A stretch of DNA of 64,000 nt from MWCR01 sp049325475 (lineage in GTDB: Bacteria > Patescibacteriota > Patescibacteriia > 2-12-FULL-60-25). Positions 43,610 through 52,747 of this stretch are shown here, piece after piece; position 1 is the first letter of the stretch, and each line of letters opens with the position of its first letter. The stretch spans positions 39,364 through 103,363 of the forward strand of contig JBMOLN010000001.1 of the NCBI GenBank assembly GCA_049325475.1. The letters run 5' to 3'. A model generated the notes under the pieces. The model worked only from the letters and a program-made list of their open reading frames with translations. It was not told the DNA's origin and ran no database searches. The position numbers and the translations under genes are program-made.

Positions 43610-45524
43610 GCAAGAAAGGCGGTTCTCTTGGGATAATGAAGGTATTAAAGACCTTCAGGTTTCTTTAGGTGATAATGCCGATATTGCCCATGAAGTCTTA
43701 TATGAGGATGATGCAACTAAAATAAGGGAGCGGCCCATATATCTGGGGCGGGCGATTCCATTGCATCGGTTCATGGTTATTTTTATTTTTGTTTTTATTT
43801 TATTGGGAATTTTGATTTCAAGGGCATTTTGGATGCAGGGCTTGGCTGATGAAAAATACAAATTAATGGCGGAAAATAATAGATTACGTAAAGAGATTTT
43901 GATGCCTTCACGCGGAATTATTACGGATAGAAATGATTACCCCTTGGCGGAAAACGAATCCACTTTTGATGTAACCGCAATTCCCGTGGATTTGCCGGCC
44001 GATGAGGACTCAAGAAGGGAAGTGTTCGGAAGGATCAGCAGGATTGCTGGTTCGTCAATTGCGGAAATCGAACAAGTCGCGGCATCGTCTACAATTTGGG
44101 ATCAAAGCGTTATTTTGATCAGGGACGTTCCCTACGAACAAGCAGTGGCGATCAAGATAGCGTTAGCGGATCAGCCTGGGATTCAGGTTGCTCATGGACA
44201 AAAACGCAGATACAGGCAAACTCCGCAGATATTTTCTTTGTCGCACGTTTTGGGTTATGCCGGCAAAATTTCATCCAGTGAACATGAGACGTTAAAAAAC
44301 AAAGGTTACTCCAGAAATGACATGATCGGCAAGACGGGCGTAGAGGCTTGGTATGAAGAAAGATTGCGCGGTAAAACGGGTGAGCGGCTGATTGAAGTCG
44401 ATGCATTTGGAAGTCCAAAGAGGGTGGTCCATGAAGATTTGCCCATACAAGGAGAAACTATTAAATTGACAATCGATACCAAATTTCAATTACGGGTTGA
44501 ACAAGCGCTTAAAAACGCATTGGAGAAAGAGGGGATAAAACACGGCGCGGCCGTGGCTTTGGATCCGCGGGACGGTTCGATTTTGGCTATTGTTTCCTGG
44601 CCTGCATATGATAATAATATTTTTTCCGGCAAGGTATCCAGCACTTTGTACGCCAGTTTGGTTGAAGATGAGAATATGCCTTTTTTGGCACGTGCTTGGG
44701 CCGGAGTTTATCCGTCAGGATCAACAATTAAGCCAATTTATGCGGCCGGAGCCCTGGCTGATGGAATAATTACGCAAAATACATCTTTTTTGTCAACCGG
44801 CGGATTGCGCATCGGGGCATATTTTTTCCCTGACTGGCAAGCCGGCGGACATGGTTTAACAAATGTGCGCAGAGCTATTGCCTGGTCGGTTAATACTTTC
44901 TTTTATTACATAGGCGGAGGTTATGAAGGTTTTGAGGGAATGGGGGTTGAGGGTTTGACAAAGTGGCTTAAGGTTTTTGGTTTTGGTCAAAAAACAGGAT
45001 TGGATTTGGTTGGCGAGGTTGACGGTTTTGTTCCGTCAAAAGAATGGAAGGTGCAAAAGAAAAATGAACGGTGGTACGTAGGCGATACTTACAACCTGTC
45101 CATTGGTCAGGGTGATTTACTGGTAACTCCTTTACAGATAGCCGTTGCCACGGCCGAGATTGCCAATGGCGGGAAACGTATTACTCCTCATGTATTGTTT
45201 GATGAGGGTATTGAATCAGGTGAGCAGATTGTAAAAGAAGATGCGGTTGATGTTGTCAGGGCGGGTATGCGTGATACGGTTGTTTATGGTTCCGGCAGAG
45301 CGCTGGCAAATATGGAAATTGAAGTCGCGGGTAAGACGGGTACTGCTCAATGGAGATCGGATAAGCCGAATCATGCCTGGTTTACGGCTTTTGCCCCGTA
45401 TGATAATCCGCGTATAGCCATTGCTGTTTTGTTGGAGCAGGGCGAGGAAGGATCGCGGACGGCTGTCCCCGTAGGCAGAGAGATACTGCAGGCTTGGATG
45501 GAACTATTTGACGGTGACCAGTGA
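43599..45524 (+). CDS. mrdA: Penicillin-binding protein 2 (elongation transpeptidase)
   Basis: PBP2 cross-links peptidoglycan during side-wall growth together with MreBCD. The 641 residues begin with a cytoplasmic tail, then one membrane helix (FMVIFIFVFILLGILISRAFW), a pedestal domain (SRGIITDRNDYPLAENESTFDV) and the transpeptidase: SGSTIKPI with Ser375, SVN in AWSVNTFF, and KTGTAQW. The frame opens at 43569; ATG 43599 is chosen because it avoids a long overlap with mreD. The usual partner rodA is not adjacent. A short repeat region separates it from greA. Confidence 0.95.
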   Translation: MTFKQERRFSWDNEGIKDLQVSLGDNADIAHEVLYEDDATKIRERPIYLGRAIPLHRFMVIFIFVFILLGILISRAFWMQGLADEKYKLMAENNRLRKEILMPSRGIITDRNDYPLAENESTFDVTAIPVDLPADEDSRREVFGRISRIAGSSIAEIEQVAASSTIWDQSVILIRDVPYEQAVAIKIALADQPGIQVAHGQKRRYRQTPQIFSLSHVLGYAGKISSSEHETLKNKGYSRNDMIGKTGVEAWYEERLRGKTGERLIEVDAFGSPKRVVHEDLPIQGETIKLTIDTKFQLRVEQALKNALEKEGIKHGAAVALDPRDGSILAIVSWPAYDNNIFSGKVSSTLYASLVEDENMPFLARAWAGVYPSGSTIKPIYAAGALADGIITQNTSFLSTGGLRIGAYFFPDWQAGGHGLTNVRRAIAWSVNTFFYYIGGGYEGFEGMGVEGLTKWLKVFGFGQKTGLDLVGEVDGFVPSKEWKVQKKNERWYVGDTYNLSIGQGDLLVTPLQIAVATAEIANGGKRITPHVLFDEGIESGEQIVKEDAVDVVRAGMRDTVVYGSGRALANMEIEVAGKTGTAQWRSDKPNHAWFTAFAPYDNPRIAIAVLLEQGEEGSRTAVPVGREILQAWMELFDGDQ

Positions 45525-45609
45525 ACAGTGGCAGTCTGGCAACTAGAGTACTAAGTACTACGCGATTCGTGCCAGCTCCTAGCATCCAGAGCCTAGGCCT
45601 GTGATTTGT

Positions 45610-45638
45610 TTGACAGGGTTTTGGGGGTGATTTATACT
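45610..45638 (+). promoter_or_regulatory. Promoter of the greA-serS-ftsQ run
   Basis: TTGACA (45610-45615), 17-nt spacer, TATACT (45633-45638): a near-consensus promoter. The greA leader would be about 70 nt. Confidence 0.8.
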
Positions 45639-45714
45639 TAATTATAAGAATAGCAGAAGGAATAATCTTTAATAAATCACGCATTATTGCGTTTTTTCGT
45701 CTTTATCTAAAAAT

Positions 45715-46179
45715 ATGACTGACAAAGTACATTATTTCAGCAAAGAAGGTCTGGAAAAATTAAAAGAGGAATTGCACGATTTAAAGTTTAACCGCGTCAG
45801 AGAAACTTCGGAAAAAATCGAATCCGCCAAGGCTTTGGGTGATTTAAAAGAAAATGCCGAATATCATAGCGCCAAGGACGAAATGGGATTTATCCAAGGA
45901 AGGATTCGAGAAATCGAGGAGATTTTAAAAAACGTGCAAATCATCGAAGAGCAAAGCGGCGGGGATGTGGTGAGAATAGGTTCTACCATTGAAGTTGATT
46001 CTAAAACGGGTCCGCGTGTTTATAAAATTGTCGGATCAGCGGAGGCGGACCCAATAAACGGTTTAATTTCCAACGAATCGCCGATGGGCAAATCATTTTT
46101 GGGTCATAAGAAAGGGGACGATGTGGAGGTGCAAACGCCTGCCGGGATTTCCGTTTATACTATTCTTGATATAAAATAG
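45715..46179 (+). CDS. greA: Transcription elongation factor GreA
   Basis: GreA rescues backtracked RNA polymerase by stimulating transcript cleavage. The 154 residues show the N-terminal coiled coil with the acidic tip (ALGDLKENAEYHSAKDEMGF, 39-58) and the C-terminal FKBP-like domain (VDSKTGPRVYKIVGSAEAD, SPMGKSFLGHKKGDDVEVQTP). It heads a gene run with serS starting 7 nt later. Confidence 0.97.
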   Translation: MTDKVHYFSKEGLEKLKEELHDLKFNRVRETSEKIESAKALGDLKENAEYHSAKDEMGFIQGRIREIEEILKNVQIIEEQSGGDVVRIGSTIEVDSKTGPRVYKIVGSAEADPINGLISNESPMGKSFLGHKKGDDVEVQTPAGISVYTILDIK

Positions 46180-46186
46180 CAATCAT

Positions 46187-47449
46187 ATGATTGATATAAA
46201 ATACTTACGCGAACATAAAGACGAAGTTCGTGATAATTGCGTAGCGCGCCGGTCGGATGCGGACATTGATGAAGTTTTGATGATAGATGAGAAGTACACA
46301 AAACTACTACAAGAGACGGAGGGTATACGCGCAGAGAGAAATGAGAATGCGAAGAAAGCCAAACAAGGCAAGCCGGATCCGTCGCTTATTGAAGAAGGCA
46401 AAAAACTGAAAAGTCTTTTAGCGGAAAAAGATGAGGCTTTAAAAATTTTGGAAAAAGAAAGAGAAACGATGATTAGAGCGATTCCCAATTTGACTCATCC
46501 GGAAGCTCCAAAAGGCGAGTCTGATGAGGATAATGCGGTTTTGCGCGAGGTGGGAAAGATTAATAAAATTTCAGACGCGAAAGATCATACGGAATTGGCA
46601 AAAATTCATGATTTGATTGATTTTGAACGCGGAGCCAAGGTTTCCGGCGCTAAACATTATTTTTTAAAAAATAAGTTAGCAGTATTGGAACAAGCGTTGA
46701 TCAGGTATGGAATTGATTTCGCAATAAAGGAAGGTTTTGAATTTTTGGCGACACCAGATTTGGCGAGGGAAGAAATTTTAATGGGTAAAGGTTTTTTACC
46801 TCGGGGACCGGAGAAACAGGTATATTATATCGAAGGAGAAGATCTGGCTTTAATCGGTACGGCGGAGATAACGGTTTTAGGCTATCATATGAACGAAGTG
46901 TTGAAAAAAGATGAAGTTCCAAAAAAATATGTTGCGTTTTCTCACTGTTTCAGGACGGAGTCGGGCGCTTACGGACGCGAGTCATACGGTCTTTATCGCG
47001 TGCATCAATTCGCCAAAGTGGAAATGTTTGCATTTGCGGCTCCGGAACAGTCGGAAGCGCTGCATCTTGAGTTTTTAGCGCATGAAGAAAAGTTTTGGCA
47101 AAGTCTGGGAATACCTTACCGTGTTGTAGATTGTGTGACGGGGGATTTGGGCGGATCGGATTATCGCAGGTATGATATTGAAGCCTGGATGTGGGGAAAA
47201 AACGACGGCCAAGGAGGTTATGGAGAAGTGACATCATGTTCCAATTGCTGGGATTATCAATCACGCGGTTTGCAGATTAAATATGAAGACGAAAATGGAG
47301 ATAAAAAATTTGTCCATACATTAAACGGCACGGTTGTGGCAACTCCGCGGGCATTGTTAGCGATTTTGGAAAATTTTCAGCAAGAAGACGGAAGCATTAA
47401 AATTCCGGAAGTTTTAGTGCCGTATTGCGGATTTGAAAAGATAGGATAA
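46187..47449 (+). CDS. serS: Seryl-tRNA synthetase
   Basis: SerS charges tRNA-Ser. The 420-residue class II enzyme starts with the tRNA-binding coiled-coil arm (about 25-105) and carries motif 2 (FSHCFRTESGAYGRESYGLYRVHQFAKVEMF, 243 on) and motif 3 (NGTVVATPRALLAILENFQ). GTAEI in the serine pocket is present. It lies 1 nt before the next gene and is cotranscribed with greA. Confidence 0.97.
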   Translation: MIDIKYLREHKDEVRDNCVARRSDADIDEVLMIDEKYTKLLQETEGIRAERNENAKKAKQGKPDPSLIEEGKKLKSLLAEKDEALKILEKERETMIRAIPNLTHPEAPKGESDEDNAVLREVGKINKISDAKDHTELAKIHDLIDFERGAKVSGAKHYFLKNKLAVLEQALIRYGIDFAIKEGFEFLATPDLAREEILMGKGFLPRGPEKQVYYIEGEDLALIGTAEITVLGYHMNEVLKKDEVPKKYVAFSHCFRTESGAYGRESYGLYRVHQFAKVEMFAFAAPEQSEALHLEFLAHEEKFWQSLGIPYRVVDCVTGDLGGSDYRRYDIEAWMWGKNDGQGGYGEVTSCSNCWDYQSRGLQIKYEDENGDKKFVHTLNGTVVATPRALLAILENFQQEDGSIKIPEVLVPYCGFEKIG

Positions 47450-47450
47450 T

Positions 47451-48392
47451 ATGGAATTTTTGAGTGAGATCAAAAATTGGTATTTTAAAATTGCTCAAAA
47501 TCAAGGGTGGCTTTTTTACTACAAAAAACAGATTTATCAAGTTGAATATAAGGTAAAGATTCAAAATATATCGGCTTTGCAGCAATCGGGGTGGATTGTT
47601 ATACCCGTTCCGGATCAGAAGTTCAGCCAAAAAATTAAAGCGGCAGCCGTTTTTGAACCGGAGCCGGATGTGCTGGACGCGGATAATATGTATTTTAATA
47701 AATTCGCGGCGTGGCGGTTTGATCTGGAACCGCAATCTATTGGCGGTTGCTCAATGAAATTAACTATCGAGGTTTCTCCTTCCAAAGGGGTTAAGCCTTA
47801 TGATTGCATAATCAATGATTTAAAATATAAAAAAGCCGATTTGCATGTGAATGCGGATTTGCAGGAAATCAAAGAAGCGGCTGAAAAAATAAAAGAGCAA
47901 AGTAAAGACAGACATCTTGCGAAATTTATCAATGATTATGCTTTGTCGAATCTTGAATATGGAAATCCGATAAAAGGTTTGTATTCAGCAGAGGATGCCA
48001 TACGGCTCGATAAGGTTGATTGCGGGGGATTTAACAGTTTTGCCGCGGCAATTGCCCGTGCATGCGGACTAAGCGCGAAATTGATTTTTGGTTTTTGGGC
48101 GGGATATAAAAAGAGTGAAATGCATGCCTGGCTCGAGATTGAGAATGATGGAAAATTAGTACCGGCAGATCCGTCTATGGAATATCTAAGAAAAAGGGGA
48201 CAGACCAGGAAATCCGGTGAATTTGGTTTTGTGGGCAGTGACAGGATTATTTTTTCCGAGGGATCGGATTATGAAATCGAATTGGATGGAGAGAAGCATC
48301 AAATAGAAATTTTACAGCATCCTGTCATCTTGCCAGAGGATAAAAGTTTAAAGATTAAAGTTGAAACTGCGGTTGAAGCCAAGAAATTATGA
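47451..48392 (+). CDS. Transglutaminase-like domain protein
   Basis: A 313-residue cytoplasmic protein with a transglutaminase/peptidase fold. An N-terminal beta domain (1-130) is followed by the core with VDCGGFNSFAAAIARACG (Cys191), MHAWLEI (His225) and LVPADPS (Asp240), the catalytic triad in normal order. Such proteins may be proteases or amidases; substrate unknown. Its stop overlaps the next ATG by 4 nt, which ties it to the aminotransferase and FemAB genes that follow and suggests a role in envelope assembly (inference). Confidence 0.87.
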   Translation: MEFLSEIKNWYFKIAQNQGWLFYYKKQIYQVEYKVKIQNISALQQSGWIVIPVPDQKFSQKIKAAAVFEPEPDVLDADNMYFNKFAAWRFDLEPQSIGGCSMKLTIEVSPSKGVKPYDCIINDLKYKKADLHVNADLQEIKEAAEKIKEQSKDRHLAKFINDYALSNLEYGNPIKGLYSAEDAIRLDKVDCGGFNSFAAAIARACGLSAKLIFGFWAGYKKSEMHAWLEIENDGKLVPADPSMEYLRKRGQTRKSGEFGFVGSDRIIFSEGSDYEIELDGEKHQIEILQHPVILPEDKSLKIKVETAVEAKKL

Positions 48393-49642
48393 GCAAGACA
48401 CTATTTACAAGTTTATCGCCAAATACCGAAAAAGACGATATTTTGCTGGCAGTATCGTTGATTTTTCGTCCATGGCTTTGGGAAAGGGGCGGTGCTATCG
48501 CCGAAGTTGAGAAATATTTTCAAACTGAACTTGATACCCCATATTGTTTCGGTTTTGAAAGCGGAAGAACGGCGCTTACGGTTGCGTTACGGGCTTTGGG
48601 AATCGGAGAAGGGGATGAAGTGCTGATTCAGGCTTATACTTGCGTAGCGGTGGTTAATTCGGTTTTATGGGCGGGGGCCAAGCCCGTTTTTGTTGATATT
48701 GATTCGACGTTAAATATGGATATGGATCTAGCGGAACAAAAAGTATCTGAGAAGACCAAGGCTGTTATCATTCAAAATACATTTGGCAATCCTGCGGATA
48801 TGGGAAAGGTGATGGAATTGGCGTCCAAACATAAAATTAAAATTATCGAAGATTGCGCGCATGCCTTGGGGAGCCAATTTGATGGTAAAAAAATAGGCAC
48901 ATTCGGCGATGCGGTGATTTTCAGTTTTGGCAGGGATAAGGTTGTTTCTTCCGTTTTTGGCGGTATGCTGGTTTGTAAAAATTCACAAACAGCCGGCCGC
49001 ATAAAAGAGATTCGAACTGTATACAAATATCCGAGTAAGATTTGGATATTAAGGCAGCTTTTACACCCCATTATTTTATGGAAGGCGAAAATTTTTTATA
49101 ATTGGTTTGGTCTGGGCAAGGTGATTTTGGAAATCGCGAAGCGGTTGGGTTTGATAACAAAAGCCGTGTATCCAGAGGAGAGGATCGGCGGAAAACCGGA
49201 TTTTATCGGTAAAATAATGCCCAATGCCATGGCAATGATGACTTTGAAACAGCTAAAAAAGCTGGATCGCTATATTGACCATCGTAAAAAAATCGCGAAG
49301 ATTTATGACGAGGAATTAATAGGTTGCAGCGGTCTGCAAAAGCAAGAGCAAATTAAAACCGGCGAACATACATTTTTGCGCTATACTGTATTTACAAATG
49401 AGTCAGGAAAGCTTTTAGCGGCAGCCAAACGAGAAAAAATTTTTTTGGGCGATTGGTATCGGCAAGTCATTGCGCCGGCGGGTGTTGATTACACAAGAAT
49501 AGGATATATTCCGGGAAGTTGCCCGAGAGCAGAACGATTTGCAGAGCAATCGGTAAATTTGCCTACAAGTATTCAAATAGCGGAAGGGGACGCCAAGCGG
49601 GTGGCGCAAATTGTAATAAATTTATTATGTCCATCCAAGTAA
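48389..49642 (+). CDS. DegT/DnrJ/EryC1/StrS-family aminotransferase
   Basis: A PLP enzyme of 417 residues that normally transfers an amino group to a nucleotide sugar or similar ketose. FGFESGRTALTVALRALG (about 54-71) is the cofactor-phosphate region, IIEDCAHALGS holds Asp155, and FSFGRDKVVSSVFGGML has the PLP lysine Lys184. The substrate cannot be read from sequence; amino sugars for surface glycans are plausible. It overlaps both neighbours (4 nt and 16 nt). Confidence 0.92.
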   Translation: MSKTLFTSLSPNTEKDDILLAVSLIFRPWLWERGGAIAEVEKYFQTELDTPYCFGFESGRTALTVALRALGIGEGDEVLIQAYTCVAVVNSVLWAGAKPVFVDIDSTLNMDMDLAEQKVSEKTKAVIIQNTFGNPADMGKVMELASKHKIKIIEDCAHALGSQFDGKKIGTFGDAVIFSFGRDKVVSSVFGGMLVCKNSQTAGRIKEIRTVYKYPSKIWILRQLLHPIILWKAKIFYNWFGLGKVILEIAKRLGLITKAVYPEERIGGKPDFIGKIMPNAMAMMTLKQLKKLDRYIDHRKKIAKIYDEELIGCSGLQKQEQIKTGEHTFLRYTVFTNESGKLLAAAKREKIFLGDWYRQVIAPAGVDYTRIGYIPGSCPRAERFAEQSVNLPTSIQIAEGDAKRVAQIVINLLCPSK

Positions 49643-50652
49643 AAAAAATTGAAGATCAAATTATTTGGGATGATTTTTTAGCTTCGACTAAACCAAATAC
49701 TTTTTTGCAGTCGTGGGCATGGGGTGAATTTAATAAACGCAATGGAGAAGAAGTTGTGCGTTTGGGTTGTTATAAAGAAGACATGCTATGCGGTATAGCT
49801 TTAGTGATTCTTATCAGGGCCAAGAGGGGGTCTTTTTTATTGATTCCTCATGGACCGATTATTCAAAATGATACGGACTACAAAGATTCGATAAAGGCGA
49901 TAGTTGATTATTTAAAAAATATTAATGAATACAATATTTGTTCATTTATTCGTATTTGTCCGCTAAAAATTGCAAACAGTGAAAATGAAGATCTGTTTTT
50001 ATCATTGAGCTTTAAACAAGCTCCGATTCATATGCATCCGGAACTGGCTTGGATGATTGATTTAAAACAAAATGAAGATGAAATTTTAAAGGGAATGAGA
50101 AAGACCACGCGGCATGCCATTAAGAAGGCCGAGAGCGAAGGCGTTGAGATAATTGCAAGCAACGATCCGGACGATATTGATAAATTTTTAGAAGTTTATA
50201 ATCAAACCGTAAGCCGTCAGCATTTTGTGCCTTTTTCAAAAAAGTATTTATTGAATGAGTTTAATGAATTTAATAAAGACCAACAAATACAATACTATTT
50301 TGCACAATATAACAACAAAATAATATCAGCGGCAATTATAATTTTTGATAAAAACGGAGCTTATTATCATCACGGCGCTTCCACTCATGAGTTCCCCAAT
50401 ATTCCGGGATCACAATTATTGCAGTGGGAAGCGATAAAACAGGCAAAGCAAAAAGGCTGTCAAATTTATAATTTTTGGGGCATTGCACCCGATGAAAATC
50501 CCAATCATCCATGGGCGGGCTTATCGAGGTTCAAGAAGGGTTTTGGCGGCTATGCAGAGGAATATGTCCATGCAAAAGATTATGTATTAAAAATGAGTTA
50601 TTGGTTAAATTGGGTTATAGAATACATTAGGAGAAAGAAGAGACGTCTATAA
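49627..50652 (+). CDS. FemAB-like peptidoglycan bridge aminoacyltransferase
   Basis: A 341-residue FemABX protein, which adds amino acids from aminoacyl-tRNA to lipid II or similar acceptors. Two GNAT-like halves are visible: FLQSWAWGEFNKRNGEEVVRLG near the start, MRKTTRHAIKKAESEGVEI (from about 157) and the typical ending NFWGIAPDENPNHPWAGLSRFKKGFGG. The frame opens at 49519 inside the aminotransferase gene; ATG 49627 gives the family start with a 16-nt overlap. serS close by supports serine as one possible donor, which is only inference. Confidence 0.92.
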   Translation: MSIQVKKIEDQIIWDDFLASTKPNTFLQSWAWGEFNKRNGEEVVRLGCYKEDMLCGIALVILIRAKRGSFLLIPHGPIIQNDTDYKDSIKAIVDYLKNINEYNICSFIRICPLKIANSENEDLFLSLSFKQAPIHMHPELAWMIDLKQNEDEILKGMRKTTRHAIKKAESEGVEIIASNDPDDIDKFLEVYNQTVSRQHFVPFSKKYLLNEFNEFNKDQQIQYYFAQYNNKIISAAIIIFDKNGAYYHHGASTHEFPNIPGSQLLQWEAIKQAKQKGCQIYNFWGIAPDENPNHPWAGLSRFKKGFGGYAEEYVHAKDYVLKMSYWLNWVIEYIRRKKRRL

Positions 50653-50661
50653 TGGTTAATT

Positions 50662-51504
50662 ATGTTATTCAAAAGAAAAAGCCCGGGAATGTACCGGGAG
50701 GAGAGGAGTGAACAACAGAGCAAGTCGCGTTTAGTGACCTACATTTTAATCGTTTCATTTATTGTTCTGGGAAGCGTGTGGTTTGTGTTTTTTTCTTCTT
50801 TTTTTGATATTGAAAAAATTGAAATCAATGATTTGGCTGTTCTGCAAAAAGATGTTCTGGCGGGGGAGATGGGGGAGTACATCGACTCAAGAGCCGATAA
50901 GTGGCCATGGGGCAGAAGAAATATTTTTGTTTTTGATATAAAGAAATTAGAAGAGTTTATAAAAGATGAATTTTTTGTTGAAAATGTCACTGTGGATAAA
51001 GAATATCCAAATATTTTACGACTCAAGTTACAAGAGCGTCAGAGAAGTGTTATTTTGGTGAGTAAAAATCAAATTTATATTGTTGATGATTATGGTGTGA
51101 TTACCAGTTTGGCTGATTCAGGGACTGCGTCATCAACCAAACTGTATTTAACCAGTTCTGCTCCAATTGAATCTTCCAAAGAGATTTATATAATTGCGCC
51201 AACGTCAACAGATTATCAAATAGGCTTTGAATATACCAAACCGGAAATTGTTAGATCTTGGCTTGATTTAGCAAAAGATTTACGTGATTCAGGTATCTGG
51301 TTTAAAGCTATTGAATTGGATTTAGACTTTGACAGTATGGTAAAAGTTATTTTAAAAGAAAATAAAAAAGTTTATTTTGATATGTCCGAGGCCGCAGTTA
51401 TGCAGATAGAAACCCTGCGGCAGTTTATCCAGACAAAACCCAACTGGGATGACATCCACGAGTATATCGATGTCAGAGTGCCGGGACGGATCTACTATAA
51501 ATAG
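50662..51504 (+). CDS. ftsQ: Cell-division protein FtsQ
   Basis: FtsQ is a bitopic divisome protein. The 280 residues have a basic cytoplasmic tail, one membrane helix (YILIVSFIVLGSVWFVFF, about 28-46), a POTRA domain starting FFDIEKIEINDLAVL and a beta domain with FFVENVTVDKEYPNILRLKLQER and VDDYGVITS. It closes the plus-strand run. ftsA and ftsZ, its usual partners, do not follow; prophage genes on the opposite strand begin 0.5 kb further on. Confidence 0.87.
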   Translation: MLFKRKSPGMYREERSEQQSKSRLVTYILIVSFIVLGSVWFVFFSSFFDIEKIEINDLAVLQKDVLAGEMGEYIDSRADKWPWGRRNIFVFDIKKLEEFIKDEFFVENVTVDKEYPNILRLKLQERQRSVILVSKNQIYIVDDYGVITSLADSGTASSTKLYLTSSAPIESSKEIYIIAPTSTDYQIGFEYTKPEIVRSWLDLAKDLRDSGIWFKAIELDLDFDSMVKVILKENKKVYFDMSEAAVMQIETLRQFIQTKPNWDDIHEYIDVRVPGRIYYK

Positions 51505-51546
51505 CTGTTAGCCGCTAACTATTGCGAATAGCTTAAATATAAATGG

Positions 51547-51573
51547 TTTACAGGTCATTAATAGACCTGTAAA
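51547..51573. other. Inverted repeat after ftsQ
   Basis: TTTACAGGTC and GACCTGTAAA form a perfect 10-bp stem with a 7-nt loop. It may end the ftsQ transcript, though a T-run is lacking. Confidence 0.55.
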
Positions 51574-51767
51574 AACGCAGAGGCTCTTAAAACGCAATTT
51601 TAGGCTTCGTGCTTTTATTAAGCTCAATGTAGCTAAAAAGATTTACCTTTCTTATAATATTTATAGAAGATGAAAGATTAAGCTTAAAGGTAGAAGGATT
51701 AATGGCCGCGGCCAGAAAAAAATTAACGCAGTGTCCGGTTGGTAAGAATGATCGTAGTGAGTGCAGA

Positions 51768-51899
51768 GTAGATTTTGCGACGATTGAAGTTTGAAAGCGT
51801 TGCAAAATCTACGAAATGTTACAAGTAAGACTATTAATGCGTAACTTAGCCATTGTATAGCTTAGTTAAAAGAAAAAACTGCATTAAGAGTCTTATAAC
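51768..51899. other. Pair of long hairpins in the ftsQ-prophage spacer
   Basis: GTAGATTTTGCGACG pairs with CGTTGCAAAATCTAC (51768-51812, 15 bp with one G-T). Directly after it, AAGACTATTAATGC and GCATTAAGAGTCTT (51826-51894, 13 of 14 pairs) enclose TAACTTAGCC and AGCTTAGTTA. The 51505-52006 spacer has no gene I can support; this structured part could be an RNA or an integration-related site. Confidence 0.5.
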
Positions 51900-51900
51900 A

Positions 51901-51980
51901 TATATTGTGCGACGCTCATGATTATCCTTCGCTTACCAAAGCGGATCATGAGGCGACAAATACGGTATATTGTGCGACGC
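51901..51980. repeat. 15-bp direct repeat around a hairpin
   Basis: TATATTGTGCGACGC occurs at 51901-51915 and again at 51966-51980. Between them TCATGAT and ATCATGA bracket an inverted segment. This stands at the border of host and prophage genes. Confidence 0.65.
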
Positions 51981-52006
51981 GTCTAACTTAACAAAAACTT
52001 CCCAAC

Positions 52007-52180
52007 CTATGCTTTGTCTTGATTTGTCAAAAGTTCCTGCTTTGGCTTTCTCCCCTTGCGGATCATGGAGAAGTAGTCCGGTCCGTATTTCTTTTCAACC
52101 GCTATACCGCCCCGCTTCCCTGCTTCGATTCTTTGTTTGTGTTGTGCCTCGCTTATCTTGTTATCATTATGCCATGTCAT
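52007..52180 (-). CDS. Small KGG-like basic protein
   Basis: A 57-residue frame with EAGKRGGIAVEKKYGPDYFSMI followed by RKGRKPKQ. The spacing GG..A..KKYGxDYF..IRKG resembles KGG-type (Em/stress-protein) repeats found in small basic proteins of phages and bacteria. Start ATG 52178-52180; however, a good promoter motif (52166-52194) covers this codon, so a start without ATG or a longer transcript must be assumed. It is the leftmost gene of the prophage block. Confidence 0.5.
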   Translation of the reverse strand: MTWHNDNKISEAQHKQRIEAGKRGGIAVEKKYGPDYFSMIRKGRKPKQELLTNQDKA

Positions 52181-52194
52181 AGTTCGTCTGTCAA
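52166..52194 (-). promoter_or_regulatory. Promoter-like TTGACA-N17-CATAAT
   Basis: TTGACA (52194-52189), 17-nt spacer, CATAAT (52171-52166) on the minus strand. An identical box pair lies at 57652-57680 in the same prophage block. Confidence 0.55.
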
Positions 52195-52227
52195 GAGTCT
52201 TTTAATTTAGCTAATTTCAGCGATTTA

Positions 52228-52605
52228 TCAATATCGATTTTCGCCTGTCTGTGGATTATATATCGCTTTAGCCAGCATAGCACGAAGAGGTCGGCTTTGT
52301 CGCCTGTGGACAATCCCCTTTTTTGCCAATGCGTTGACAATTAACTGTGCCCTCTTATCGCCTATCACTATCCTCCGCCCGCAAGTGCAATACCCTAAAT
52401 GGTACATATATCGGCTAAATTCCTTGACTTCCTCGATTTGGATGTCGCGGTCTTTAAGCCAAGTCCGCGAGCCGATTTCCATGGGCTTCCCTCCCCTGGG
52501 GTTATGAAGCATGGCTATTTCGTCCAAGCCCTCTTCATAGTAGAGATTTTGCAGTTTCATATAATAAAAAAGCCGCTTAAACGGTATCAGCTTGCGGGCT
52601 TCCAC
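52228..52605 (-). CDS. Hypothetical protein of the prophage block
   Basis: A 125-residue soluble protein I do not recognise. Basic, helical N-terminus (KLIPFKRLFYYMKLQNLYYEEG), a CTCGRR pair of cysteines near residue 74, and a basic C-terminus (HRRQSRPLRAMLAKAIYNP). A start at 52560 is also possible. It lies downstream of the tail genes on the same strand, separated by 142 nt without a gene. Confidence 0.6.
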   Translation of the reverse strand: MEARKLIPFKRLFYYMKLQNLYYEEGLDEIAMLHNPRGGKPMEIGSRTWLKDRDIQIEEVKEFSRYMYHLGYCTCGRRIVIGDKRAQLIVNALAKKGIVHRRQSRPLRAMLAKAIYNPQTGENRY

Positions 52606-52747
52606 CGGTCAAACGGCAGAACAATCTTAGCAGTTTATCAGACACTTGTCCGCAAGATCGTCAATCAGACGACGCTCCGTAGAGCACAAGTGTTATCACC
52701 GCTAATACCTGAATCTACCTTACGCAATTTTGAGATTTTGTCAAGGG

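Noticed and set aside
51587..51805. 72-codon minus-strand frame after ftsQ
   Set aside because: No ribosome site, coding character or neighbour support; it crosses long hairpins.
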